A stretch of DNA of 64,000 nt, taken from Galeopsis tetrahit (taxonomy: Eukaryota; Streptophyta; Magnoliopsida; Lamiales; Lamiaceae). Below the pieces are notes generated by a model that saw only the letters and a program-made list of their open reading frames with translations, did not search any database and was not told the DNA's origin. Position numbers and translations under genes: made by a program. Location of the stretch: positions 18,902,001 through 18,966,000 of the forward strand of contig OY776130.1 of assembly GCA_963675135.1 (NCBI GenBank). Direction: 5' to 3'. This document shows positions 9,406 through 21,000 of the stretch, piece by piece (within the stretch, counting starts at the first letter, position 1; each line of letters opens with the position of its first letter).

Positions 9406-12400
9406 GACTGCAAGGACCACAAGAAGAGGAGAAGCATCAATAAGAAAACAACATGGTACTTGGACAGTGGATGTTCAAGACACATGACTGGGAACAAGGA
9501 GCTTCTCTCATAATTCATTGAAAAGGATGGTCCTTCAATAACCTTTGGAGAAAGCTCTCAATTAATCACAAGAGGCTATGGTATATTAAACATTGGTAGT
9601 GTCAAAATTACTGATGTCTCATATGTCCTAGGCCTAAAATACAATTTGCTGTCTATAAGTCAAATCTGTGATAAAGGATACAGTGTTGAATTTGCACCCA
9701 ATGAATGTATTATCAAAAATAATTCAACACAACAGGTGCTACTAACAGGGGTGAGAAAGGGAAATGTCTATTTTGCAGATTGGAGCAAAACCCCTGAAGC
9801 AGTGTGTCTTGTTGCCAAAAGCACAAGTGAGCAAAGCTGGTTATGGCACAAGAGACTAAACCACCTGAACTTCAAAACCATCAACAAGATAGCAAGAAAC
9901 TCTCTAGTTAAAGGGCTACCTAATCAAGTGGTCACCAAAGAACATATATGCCAGCCATGTCAGGAAGGAAAGCAGATCAAAGCTTCATTCAAAGGAAAGC
10001 CTGTCATTTCAACTGAGAGAGTTCTTCAACTACTGCATATGGATTTATTTGGTCCAATTATCCCAGTAAGTATAAATGGAAGAAAATATGCTTTAGTTGT
10101 TGTTGATGATTTCTCCAGGTACACTTGGGTAGTATTCTTGCTGAACAAAAAGGAGACCCAAGTCAAGCTACCTGAATTGATGATGAGATTGAGCAATGAA
10201 AAGGGCCTAAGTATTGTCAAGATCAGATCAGACAAAGGCACTGAATTCATAAACTCATACATCAATGAGTACTGCAGCAAGAATGGCATCACTCATGAGA
10301 CTTCAGCAGCAAGAACACCTCAACAAAATGGGGTTGCTGAAAGAAGGAATAGAACCTTGAAAGAGGCAGCAAGAACATTGATTGCTGAATCCAAACTGCC
10401 TAAAAGGTTCTGGACTGAAGCCATTAGCACTGCATGTTACACTCAAAATAGATCATTAATCACCAGAGGTCAAGGTAAAACCCCATATCAATTATGGAAA
10501 GGTAGATTGCCCGCTGTTGCTTATTTTCATATATTTGGTTGTAAGTGTTTCATTCATAATAATGGGAAAGAGCAATTGAAAGCTTTTGACAACAAAGCTG
10601 ATGAAGGAATATTTGTTGGATATTCACAAATCAGCAAAGCTTACAGAGTCTACAATTGCAAAACCCTTATTGTGGAAGAAACACCTTATGTTGTGTTTGA
10701 TGAATCTATTAATGAGTTCAGGGATAGAAACCTGAATATTGATGAAATAACACAAAGAACAACCAGATTAAGGCTTCAAAGCAAGGAAACAGTGTTTGTA
10801 GATGTTGCCCAGCCTGAACTTGATGACAATAAAAAACTGGACAACCTACCTGATGGCAATCAACCAGAAGCCAACCAACCTGAAGGTGAAATTGAACTGA
10901 CTGACCCCATCCCAGTTCAAAACCAGGTAACAACTACCAATGAAGAAGCAGACAATGCTGAGGTAGTAAATGGATCCAATATTCAAGGGGGAACCAATGA
11001 AAATGTCAACTTATCTGACAATGAGGACAATACCCCTGAATATGATCCTGAATTTGATCCTTCTATTAACTTTCCTGAATTTAATGAATCTAGTGATCCA
11101 ACTTCAGATGAGGACAATCCTCCTGAAGGGATCAGGTCTAGAAGGACTTGGTTGCATGACCACCCAACTAGCCTGATACTTGGAAATCCAAGTGAAGGGA
11201 TCAAAACTAGAAGGTTTCATGGAGAAAGTGCTCTGTTTTGTTGTTTCCTTTCAGAACAGGAACCAAAAGATATTGAGGAAACACTTCAAGACACCAACTG
11301 GATCATAGCCATGCAAGAAGAGCTGAACCAGTTCACCAGAAATGAAGTATGGGAGCTGGTGGATAGGCCAACTCATCAAGATGTCATTGGAACCAAATGG
11401 GTGTTCAAAAATAAGAAAAATGAAAATGACATCATTGTGAGAAACAAAGCAAGACTGGTGGCCAAGGGATATTGTCAATCTGAAGGGATTGATTATGATG
11501 AGACCTTTGCTCCAGTGGCCAGACTTGAGGCAATCAGACTCTTCTTAGCATATGCAGCTCACATGAGATTCAAGGTGTATCAAATGGATGTGAAGAGTGC
11601 ATTTCTCAATGGGGTACTCAAGGAAGAAGTATATGTTGAACAGCCCCCAGGCTTTGAAGAAGGAGACAAGGTGTACAGATTAAAGAAAGCCCTCTATGGC
11701 TTAAAGCAAGCTCCAAGAGCTTTGTATGACACCTTATCACAGTTTCTACTAGATCATGTGTTGGTCCCTGAACGAGTAGTGAATGGGATTAAAGTCTAGA
11801 GGGGAGGGGTGAATAGACTTTAAAACTTTTTTTAATAGAGTTGGGAACCTCTTCTGATTGCTATGTCAACTGGACTACTAGTCTGCTGGTCCAGATGACT
11901 ATAGTAATCTGATTGAAGAGGTTATATGCGGAATTATGGTAGGCCTTGTTTAGACTCGTTCTTTAAGTGTTAACCTGTTGTTTTATAAAAGTACTCAGCT
12001 GATGCTGGTTTGAAAGTTATGGCCTTGTTTTGAAGACAGTTGAAAATACAGTATGCACTATATAAAAATATATGTAAGGGCAGAAATGTAAAGTGCAGAA
12101 GGTAAATGACACCAGATTTATAGTGGTTCGGATATACGTTCCTACGTCCACTCTCACGTCCACACGTGATGTTTAATCCCTTTAATTTACCACAAATTAC
12201 AAGGGTCTTGACCTTTATAGTCCCAAGGTTAGGACTTTGAGATCTGAGCCGTCCTAACAGCTACGGTCTCCACAAGTGATTGTAAGCACTTGCACTTTAA
12301 GGGGTTCAAAAACTTTAACCTTTCTGTGAGGGTTTGGGGTTTTTGAAGTGTATCCAACTAATGGTTCAAGCTTATAATTTTCTTAACCACTATGCCTAAA

Positions 12401-14238
12401 ACAATGATTATACAATATGAACAGGTTTCAGGTTCTTAGGGGTTGGATAGAAATCACTTAAGAGCTATAGATAATCTAATGGTTTTTGGCTCTTTTGAGA
12501 ATTCTTAGAACAGTATGGCTTTAGCTTTGATTGCTTGCTTGGCTTGTTGAATTCTCTCTTGTGACTTCTTGTCTTTGTGATTTCTCATCCTCTTGTATTT
12601 ATAATGGAGATTGGTTGCAACTAGCCGTTGGAGTTGACTAGCCGTTTGAGCAATCTTTCCATAATGGCTTGATTCCTTGATTCCAGCCGCTTGATTGCTT
12701 CAATCCTGCGATCATGTCAATCTTCTAAATAAGGTAGGTCTTCGTTTAAATTGCAAGATGACTTAGGAATCAGCCGAGTCCTGGAAGATCACATAGTCTT
12801 CTGATTTGTACTACTAGTTTTCTGACTACTCTTCTGGCCTTAGGTCTTTTGTCTTCTGATATCAGCAGAGTAACACTCTTCTGATCTGGTAATTCTTTGT
12901 ACTGCTTTAGGCCATCTTCAATCTGGGACTCCATCAGATAAGTAGGTATACAAGCACCTTAACTTATCTGGTCTTCAAGGATCTTCTAGTCTTCATGTCT
13001 TCTACTCTTCTCATCCTGAGGATAGGCATGTAAGCCAGGACTGTGCTGATCAGCTGATATCAATACAGTTGATCACACAAGACTAGTCTAAGCTGTTCTA
13101 TACAAGTCAGCTGATCCTATTACATTTATAAACTCTAAGTGTTTTGGCCATCAAAACTATTCTAACATCAAGTGGGGCTTAGGGTGAATTTATATCCCAA
13201 CATCATGGTTTTGTCAAAGGCACAGTTGACAGAACCTTGTTCAGAATCTGTGAAGGAGATGATATTTTGTTAGTCCAAATCTATGTGGATGACATTATAT
13301 TTGGATCTCCAAATGAGAAGCTGTGTGAGAAATTCTCCAAACTCATGCAGAGCAAATTTGAGATGTCCATGATGGGATTGATGAATTTCTTCTTAGGACT
13401 TCAAGTCACTCAATCAAAGGAAGTAATATTCATCAATCAGGCCAAGTATACAAGGGACATGATCAAGAAATTTGGATGTGCTACAAGCAAGCCAGTCAAA
13501 ATTCCTATGAATACAAACTGGAAGATGGATCCTGATGAAAGTGGAGAATCAACAAACTCCACTAACTACAGAGGAATCATATGATCCTTGCTATATCTCA
13601 CTGCAAGTAGGCCTGATATCACATTTGTAGTTGGAGTTTGTGCAAGATTCCAAGCAAATCCAAAGAAGAGCCACCTTGATGCTGCCAAGAGAATTCTAAG
13701 ATATCTCAAGGGATCTAAGAATCTTGGATTATGGTATCCAGCTGATGACAACATTGAGCTCACTGGATATTCAGATCCAGATTATGGAGGATGTAGAATT
13801 GACAGAAAGTCCACCTCTGGAACATGTCAATTCTTGGGCAGCAAGCTTATCTCATGGTTCTCCAAGAAGCAAAATACAGTTGCCACATCAACAACTGAAG
13901 CAGAATATGTAGCAGCTGGAAGTTGCTGTGCTCAGATACTTTGGCTCAGGCAGCAACTTAGAGATTACAAAGTCATCTCCAATGAAGTTCCAATATTCTG
14001 TGACAACAATAGTGCAATAGCCATTTCATAGAATCCAGTGCTACACACCAGATGCAAGCATGTTGACATCAAGCATCACTTCATAAGGGATCATGTGGAG
14101 AAGAAAGATATCAAGCTTGTCAAAATTCACACTGATAAGCAAAAAGCTGATATCTTAACTAAGCCATTAGCTGAAGCAAGGTTCTTGGAACTTTCAGCTG
14201 AATTGGGCTTACTTGATCCAGGGAAGATGGAGAAATGA
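9406..14238 (+). pseudogene. pol: A1 pol (protease, integrase, RT, RNase H), interrupted
   Basis: The frame opens after TTTGCAG at 9405. An aspartic protease motif (WYLDSGCSRHMTG) is followed by a stop at 9511-9513. Integrase has the zinc region (WHKRLNHLNF...CQPCQEGKQ) and catalytic D-D-E signatures in LLHMDLFGPI, RSDKGTEF and TPQQNGVAERRNRT. Reverse transcriptase runs from about 11340, with YQMDVKSAFLNG and, after the solo LTR, YVDD. RNase H includes GYSDPDYGG and TTEAEYVA. The solo SvB LTR plus TSD (1,449 bp) preserves frame. Further stops at 13582-13584 and 14029-14031 inactivate it. The normal stop is 14236-14238, after an LGLLDPGKMEK tail. Confidence 0.9.
11759..13202 (-). mobile_element. 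Solo LTR of the SvB family inside A1 pol
   Basis: A 1,444-bp TGTTGGTCC...CCCAACA unit matches the SvB LTRs at 21001 and 41853. TCATG occurs at 11754-11758 and 13203-13207, so this is a genuine insertion later reduced by LTR-LTR recombination. Orientation follows SvB. It contains the minus-strand TATAAATA (12596-12603), TCCAACGGCTA (12622-12632) and the GAACCACTATAAAT box (12116-12129). It splits the reverse transcriptase domain just before the YVDD segment. Confidence 0.93.
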
Positions 14239-14751
14239 AGGAAGGAAGCTCATATGAAGGGGGAAGTTCATTAAATTGAACTTCAGCAAGGTTGACCAAC
14301 CTCACTGAAGCAGTCTGCCAAAAAGGAAACTCAGTGGAATTGTCCTTGGAGTGTTCAGCAATGTTGGTCAGGAGACCTGTCCTAGTGGGACCCAGTCAGT
14401 AACATTGGGACTCACTCAGGCATATTGGTCAATCATTTTGACCATAACAGAAGTTAAAACACATATCAGGATGTTTGTCCGAGTTAATAGGGTGATCATT
14501 GCTATTTTTAGCATTGATTGGACATTTAAAAGAATTCTTGGGCTAAGAGTAGGCTATTTTAGGATGGCGTGTGATATTAAGGTTTTTGCCCCCAAAATGG
14601 CATATCAGCATTTAATGCAAAAATCTCTTTTAAGATTACATGAATTCTTGTGCCATCATCAAAGCCATTGATTTACATTAAACCGCCCCAAAGCCCACTA
14701 CCCCACTTTATCCATTTGGTTTTTAATTTTACCCACCATCAATCACTATTA
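14239..14751 (+). other. Pol-ORF3 intergenic region of A1
   Basis: This is non-coding sequence between the pol stop and the ORF3 promoter. A polypurine tract-like GAAGGGGGAAG lies at 14256-14266, just after pol, and recurs in A2 at 53153-53163. Extra polypurine tracts after pol have been described for Sireviruses. The small open frame at 14351-14671 is not conserved as protein in A2. Confidence 0.6.
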
Positions 14752-14783
14752 ACCAACGGTTAATAAATTCTTCACATATAAAA
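14752..14783 (+). promoter_or_regulatory. Candidate internal promoter of A1 ORF3
   Basis: ACCAACGGTTA (14752-14762) is followed by TATAAAAA from 14777. The ORF3 ATG is at 14898, 121 bp after the TATA start. A2 (TATA 53684, ATG 53808) and SvB (TATA 26598, ATG 26476) keep nearly the same spacing, which argues for real promoter use. Confidence 0.6.
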
Positions 14784-14897
14784 ACCCTTAGTTTTTATCC
14801 ACCTTCCTCAAGCACTCATATTTTCGAACCCTTAAACTTTTTATAAACCTCTCAAAACCTACAAATTTCTCCAAACTTATCTTTCACAAATTCATCT

Positions 14898-17271
14898 ATG
14901 TCTCCCAAAATTAAAAGAGAAGAATTAGTAGATTTCAATGATTCATCCTTGGATATTGACTTCTCTTATCTCAGTAATCCAAACTCTCTGTGGTTTGAAA
15001 AGTTGGTGGCCTTTGACAGCCCAGACAAAGAAGATCATCCATTCCTCCAATGGCTGAGGGAGGCAGGGCTTGAAAAGTTCTTAGGCACCAAGCCAGATTC
15101 TTGCCTAAACCCTTTTATGGCAGAATTCTTTGCCAATCTCAGATGGAAGGGCAAAAAGGGTGATGTATGCACCAAGTTGACTTATGCTGAAGAAGATGAG
15201 GAAGAAGAGAGTCAACACACCATCATCTTCACTACTGAGGATCTTGATGCTAGTTTTGGACTACCCTCTGAAGGCTTGAATCCAGAACTCTACAGAGAAG
15301 GAGAGGAGCAGGAGTTCTCCAATCCATGGATGAAGGTACCTAAAAAGCTGGTAAGTGCTCAGAACAAGAAAACATTGAAACCAGTTTATGAGCACTTATT
15401 TGATTGTGTTTTGAAAAGCTTATTGAGCCATTCTGGAAGTGTTGAACAAATCAGTATGCCAAAATTGAGAGTAATGGCTGCTGTGATTGACTCTGCTGAA
15501 AAGAGAGTCAAGTTTGATTGGAAAAGCTTCATTCTAGATAAAATGATCAATGAGAAATTTAAGTTCAAAGAAGCGAAGCACCACAAGGTGGTGGTGGATG
15601 GGAGACTTCAATTTTGCACAAGAGCAAGCCTGCTCTTGGAAAGATTTGCTCACTACACACATCTCCAAGCCAAGCCAAAGCCTTTTCCAGCCCAGAAAGT
15701 GATGTTTAGGAAGCTGTCTTCAAAGACTGAGAAGAGAAAGCAAGAGGCAGCATCCAAGAAGGCCTTAAGTGTTGTACCAGCTACCAGATCCTCCCCAAGA
15801 AAAAGGAAAGCACAACCAGCATAAAGTTAGCCAAAGATGAAAAGAATGAAGAAGATCCGCAGTGAATCTTCTCCAGAGAGCCAGTCTGGAAGTGGAGGTG
15901 CCACTTCTGAGGAGATTGACAAAGTGGTAGAAGAAGGAGTCAACCCCCCTGAAGAGGGAGAAGAATTCAGAGAGATTGTCCCTCTGCAACCTGAATCTGT
16001 GACTGAGTTCAGGTATTTTGATAAGCCTACAAGGTCAGAAAGAAGGAGAAGGATCATTAAAACTTCTGAGAAGCAGAAGTTGATGGAGGAAGAGAAGAAG
16101 AAGAAGGAATTCTACAAGGAGATTAGACAAGCAAGTAAGTCTAACTCCAAGTCAAAGTCAAAGCCCAACAGCGCTGAAGCCAACACTCCTGATATTCAAT
16201 CTCAAAGAATATCACCAAGGCATGAAGAAGAGGAGTGCAAGACTCCTGAAGATGCCCCAATTGTGGCGAAGAAAGTTTACTCTCCTGAAGGTGCTCCTGA
16301 CAGGACAGGTATTGATGTGCTGGCTGATTTGGTTGATATTGAAGATAGGCCATTCTCCCCACTTGATCCCAGACTTCTTTCCTACACCAAACTTCTTGAA
16401 ACTGTTCTTCAAGAAGGTGATCAAGTTATTCATCCACCCATTCCAGCCATTCCAATAACCTCCTCAGGAACATTACTCTCTAAAGCACCTGAGTCCCAAA
16501 TTGTTTTAAGTTCTTCTGAACCCAACCCTTCTGAGCCCCAGCCCAACCTACCTGAATCCCAATCCAACCCTCCTGAATCCCAAGCCAACTCTTCTGATGG
16601 AGATGGTAGTGATGAAGAGTACACCTATGAGGGGATGCTATGGCAGATTGCCAAAGCTAATGTGGATCAGTTGTACCCAGGATTGAAGGCTTATCCTAGG
16701 CTGCAACAACAGTTCTATGATCTCAGGGCACTTGTTGAGATCAAGGATAGAACAATGGTGGAGATAGCTCAAGCTAGTAAGGATAAGGGAGCTAGTTGGT
16801 GGCAGGTTGAAGAAAACAGGCTCTTACACTTTGCAAATGTGAAGAAGTCCAGTGTGTTGACCACTGAGGCCTTGTTTTGTGCCATTGTACATGAGAAGGT
16901 GATTGCTGAAAGAGAAAGGATTGCACAAGGCCTTAAGCATCCTGATAGCACCTCTTATGATAATGATGATGATGATGACAACACCAATCCCAATCCTCCT
17001 GGCCTCAATTCTGCTCAGGTACATTACACTTGACCTATCATTCAAATAAGGACTCTGATCAATCAGAGGAGTTGACCAAGGGTGGTGACTCAGTCCAAGA
17101 TGCATTGGCCAAGGATGGTTCTTCTGAGCCTGGGGCATAGCTTGACAATGTTGAGACTTCCATAGGAGAAGCTGGTTTGACTAAAGCCTCATCAATGTCA
17201 GGACAGTTGGACATTGACCAGCCTTTAGTCATTCAGGATGACTCAGTGGACTTGGGATGCCCAAGCACTGT
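14898..17271 (+). pseudogene. A1 ORF3, 5' part, split by A2
   Basis: This is a third frame not needed for the copia cycle; its function is unknown. The ATG opens MSPKIKREELVDFND. Residues about 1-250 resemble the putative plant transposon protein domain (NPFMAEFFANLRWKG, TTEDLDASFGLPSEG). Next come a nuclear-signal-like basic stretch (SSPRKRKAQPA...KMKRMKK), acidic and lysine-rich segments, and repeats built from NPPESQ near 16510-16600. In-frame stops are at 15822-15824 and 15828-15830, where A2 has Lys and Gln. A frameshift near 16950-17033 and a stop at 17138-17140 follow. A2 inserted after ACTGT (17267-17271), and the frame resumes at 58339. I see no signal peptide or membrane segment, so I do not call it env. 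Confidence 0.8.
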
Positions 17272-18282
17272 TGTTGGGAATAAAATGATTTTGATTTAGA
17301 TACCAAAACCCCTGATTGATGATGTTCAGATTAGTTGAGATATGCTCAAGTCTAGTTCAGACAAGTTGTCTCAGAACACTTGAGTAAGTAGAATGCTTAA
17401 GTTAAAAATCATCAGAAATGTTGTGAGATTTTAGAGTTCAGGATAGTTGTCCAAAGCTGGAATGTTAGGCAGCTTGATAAATGTTAAGTCTCTAGGCCAA
17501 AGTTGCTGAGCTTTCAGGACAAGCTGACCAAATGGACAACTGAGCTGAAAAGATCAAGAGTGTTAAGGCAATGCTCATAAATGCAAATGATCAGAACAAA
17601 AGAAGTGCAAATGATCAAGAGCATTGAATGCCAAAGCTCACAGAAGACACATTCAATGAAGCATTTATTGTCAATCATGCCTGAACCAAGCATTGAAGAC
17701 TTAAAGCATTAAAGAAAAGAAGCATTGAATGAATGTTGGAAAATTCTAACTTGCAGCAGGAATGTTCAGGGGAGTTGTCACATCTGACCGTTGGTTGAGT
17801 GTAGATTCTGCCACAAATCAACCTTGGGAAATGTGCATATTTGGAATTTGACACAAGTCATCTCAGCCGCATTTTTCAGAAGTCAACACATTCATTCAAG
17901 CAACCATTGAAGAGTCTTTTACACACTGGATAAAAGGATGCCAAGCTTCATAACCGTTTCAATGGTGCTGCAAATAGACAAGTTTGAATTGCTATCCCTC
18001 CAACGGTTAGTTGTTCAAATTTGCCTATAAATACAGAAGTGATCAAGGGATTCAAATATCCAACTACTTGCTATCAAACTATTATCAAACATTCAAAGGA
18101 AACCAAAGCTGTTCTTCAGAATCCCAAGTTTCCTGATCACTTCATCTAGCTAAGCCAATCTTTGTAAACATCCAAAGCTTAGCATTGAGATATCCTAAAC
18201 CTTTACAACTGTTCTTATTGTAAAGGATATCTCTACTAGTTGGAACCAAACCTCAAACCCTTATCTCATTTAGTGAAGAGAG

Positions 18283-20255
18283 CCAATAAAAAGGTATGGA
18301 ATATAAAAGAAAAAAGAAAAACCTAAAACCATAAGCTCACAAGTCGAGCCAGAGGCCGGAGTGCCGTTAAAACCTTACCTGGGAAAACCCTCCTTAGGGA
18401 CAAAACCCAGGTGAAGGAAAAAGGTAAACTCCTCTAAGAATCAATGTCTGTAAAAGACAGTATACAAATCTTTATGCAAGAACGTGAGTAAGAAATCTGG
18501 AGGGTATCCCCTCCAAATGCAGTTTATATTCGTCTTGGACACTGCGTCAGCCGCCTGGTTGGCCTCTCTAAAAGTGTGAGAATATCGAATGTGCATGTCT
18601 GTGGTAAGAGGATGAACCTGACTCCAGAGACCCTGCAGACGCCAAGGAACAGAGGGAGTAGAGCTCATCAAAGTGCTAACTGTCAGACTGGAGTCCGACT
18701 CGATCCATAAGAACCGCCACCCTTGGGAATGTGCATACTGAATAGCAATGAGTGCCGCTGCTAACTCCGCCTCAAAAGGAGTACCCCAACCAACCTCTTG
18801 GGCAATAGCCGCAACAAAGAACCCCCTGAAGTTCCTAAACACCGCCCCTGCATGCAAACTACCTGGAGAGGATGTTGCACTGCCGTCCGTGTTGATCTTG
18901 TACCAATCCGGATCCGGAGGGATCCATCTAACAGACGAACCCTGACGAGTCGGCTTGTGCCTGCCCAATACACCAAGAGACCTGGCAATCAAGAGATCCT
19001 GAACTGAACCGTCAGAGTAACCCCGAGAGATGCTATTGGCTTCCCTAATACCAGCAACGATTTGCGCCATGCATCGTCTGACTGAAGGAGAGACCCCATC
19101 AAAGACCACCCTGTTCCGTAGAGCCCAAATAGCCCAAATTGTAGTGACAAATGCCGCTCTCCATAACTCCAAGGACTGCGGACCCAAGCGAACTCTGGTA
19201 GCCTGGAGGAAGATATCAAGAAAGCTGATCCCCGTGTGGATCGTAACTCCAAAAAGCTGAGTCAGATGCTGAAGAATCTCCAGAGTGAATGGACAGTGAG
19301 CTAACAAGTGGTCTAAAGACTCCGAGTCTCTACGACAGAGCATACACATCGAAGGACCGTGAATCCCAAATGAGACCAGCCAATCAGAAGTAGGGAGCTT
19401 GCCCCATATCGCCCTCCAAATAACCGTAGAACGACACATCGGAATGAAGGAACTCCAAATCCACGACGACCAACCAAGACGAGGGAGAGGAGATCTGAGC
19501 ATGTCATAGGCTACTGAAGAGGTTAGCTCCCCTGAGGTAGTACCTTCCCAAATACGTTTGTCAGGGCCATGAAGGACCCGAATCTGAAGTATATCTCTGA
19601 CGATATCTGTGAAGTCCGTGACGAAGCACTCCTCAAAGTGCCAACAATCGTCATAGAAGAAGTCCCCAACCGTGCTCTTCAGGGTAGCCGCAAACCAATC
19701 CGGGAGGCCAATCTTATCAGAAATAGTGTATCCCAACCAGTTATCATGCCAAAAGCTGACTGTCGAATCCCTACCAATCAGCCACCTTGACCCATCAGAA
19801 AGCCTCGAAACGTGAGGACGAATACCTGGCCCAATAGACGAGATCCTCCCATGGGGACGCAATCTGCCATCCGAGGAAAAGTGTCTCCTGTGAAGCAGAG
19901 TTGTATCTGGAGATCTGTGCTGAAGAATGTCCCAACTCAACTTACAGAGAAAGGAGGCATTCGCCAATCTAATGGAGCGAACCCCCATCCCTCCTTCTCC
20001 AAAGGGCGCACAAACCCTCTTCCACGAGACCGAACAAGAACCACTCTTACGATTGATGTCACCCTTCCAAAGAAAGTTGCGAATAGCAGATTCCACCTGG
20101 CGAAGAAGCGAACTGGGCCACTTGTAAACCATCATAGAGTGGACCATAGAACCCGTGATAACCGAGTTAATCAAGCATCGTCTCCCTGCCAAGGAAAGGG
20201 AGCTACCCTTCCAACGACTAAACTTAGCAATAACATCATCTGCCACAGGCTGTAA
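18283..20255 (-). mobile_element. 5'-truncated plant L1-type LINE with 20-bp target duplication
   Basis: ATCTCATTTAGTGAAGAGAG flanks it at 18263-18282 and 20256-20275, as expected from target-primed reverse transcription. Only the 3' portion of ORF2 is present. The 3' end (left side here) has no poly(A): the minus strand ends in a T-rich stretch and TATTGG. A GGTTTTCCCAGGTAAGG motif lies in the 3' untranslated region (around 18370-18395). The fragment is visibly more GC-rich than its surroundings. Confidence 0.88.
18441..20246 (-). pseudogene. LINE ORF2 C-terminal portion (RT end, zf-RVT, RNase H)
   Basis: A single open frame of 601 codons with no internal stop encodes the end of the reverse transcriptase (KFSRWKGSSLSLAGR, NFLWKGD), a zinc-binding reverse transcriptase region (WRAIWGKLPTSDWL, CMLCRRDSESLDHLLAHCPF) at about residues 270-320, and a C-terminal RNase H (INTDGSA, EAELAAALIAI, IESDS, ANQAADAVSK) at about 440-570. 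Endonuclease and the catalytic reverse transcriptase motifs are missing, so it cannot move itself. The first Met is internal to the truncated protein. The lack of stops suggests recent arrival. Confidence 0.88.
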
Positions 20256-20880
20256 ATCTCATTTAGTGAAGAGAGTGTTTGTTGTAGAAGTGAGAAGTTA
20301 AGGACTGTTATTGTGAAACACAGTCTTAACTCAGAGAGATTGAGCACTAGGACTCAGATTATCCTAGGGATCAAAGCACTAAGAGAGTGTTGTTGATCAG
20401 TGCACCTTGGCACTATAAAACAAGCTAATTCCATTGTGAAGGAATTATCCTGTTCAATCAGGGAAAGTGGATGTAGGAGCTTGAGTCTCTGAACCACTAT
20501 AAATTGTGTGCCATTTACTTACTGCCTTCATTATTGTGCTTATATTCAATCCTATTTCAAAGAGCAAAAAATCAGTAAGTTAAGAAAAACTGTTTTGGAC
20601 AAAGTCCCTGATAACTGTGTTTTTCAGAAATCAACTTGGAGTATTTCTTTGAGTCAAAGGCCAACCACATTCCGCAATTAGCAACTCTTTTAGATATTTA
20701 GCCAACTGATCACTCAATAGTAATCAGTAGGACAAGTATCTATCAAAGTTCACATTCAGGCTTGTTGTGAGACAACCTGCCTCATAAGACCAGTTCATTG
20801 AAAAGAAAAGAATTTGCATACACAAGTGCATTCCCCCCCCCCCCATACACTTGTGTCATACTCCACCAAGGACCAACAAG

Positions 20881-20892
20881 TGGTATAAGAGC
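20881..20892 (+). other. A2 primer-binding site with one mismatch
   Basis: TGGTATAAGAGC differs at one base from the initiator-Met site seen in A1. It follows the LTR end by two bases. Confidence 0.85.
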
Positions 20893-21000
20893 AAGGGTTC
20901 ATAGACCACTGCTTCTGAAAATCCAACTGGTTTTCAAAATCACATTATTTCTGTGGTCACTGAACTGATCCAAATTTCTGAAAAACCTATCTATGCTTAT

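Larger units (their letters stand above)
17272..20878 (+). repeat. A2 5' LTR, interrupted by a LINE fragment
   Basis: Without the LINE and its duplication it is about 1,614 bp. The start follows ACTGT directly with no polypurine tract, which shows it is the 5' LTR of a new insertion and not the A1 3' LTR. It has TCCAACGGTTA (17999-18009), TATAAATA (18026-18033) and the poly(C) hairpin (20820-20856). Confidence 0.9.

Noticed and set aside
14351..14671. 106-codon frame between pol and ORF3 in A1
   Set aside because: The matching A2 region (53189-53419) does not keep a comparable protein, so it is probably untranslated leader.
17272..20878. Reading the LTR at 17272 as the 3' LTR of A1
   Set aside because: It lacks a polypurine tract before it, is followed by a PBS, and ACTGT flanks 17272-58333 with ORF3 continuing beyond, so it is the 5' LTR of a separate insertion.
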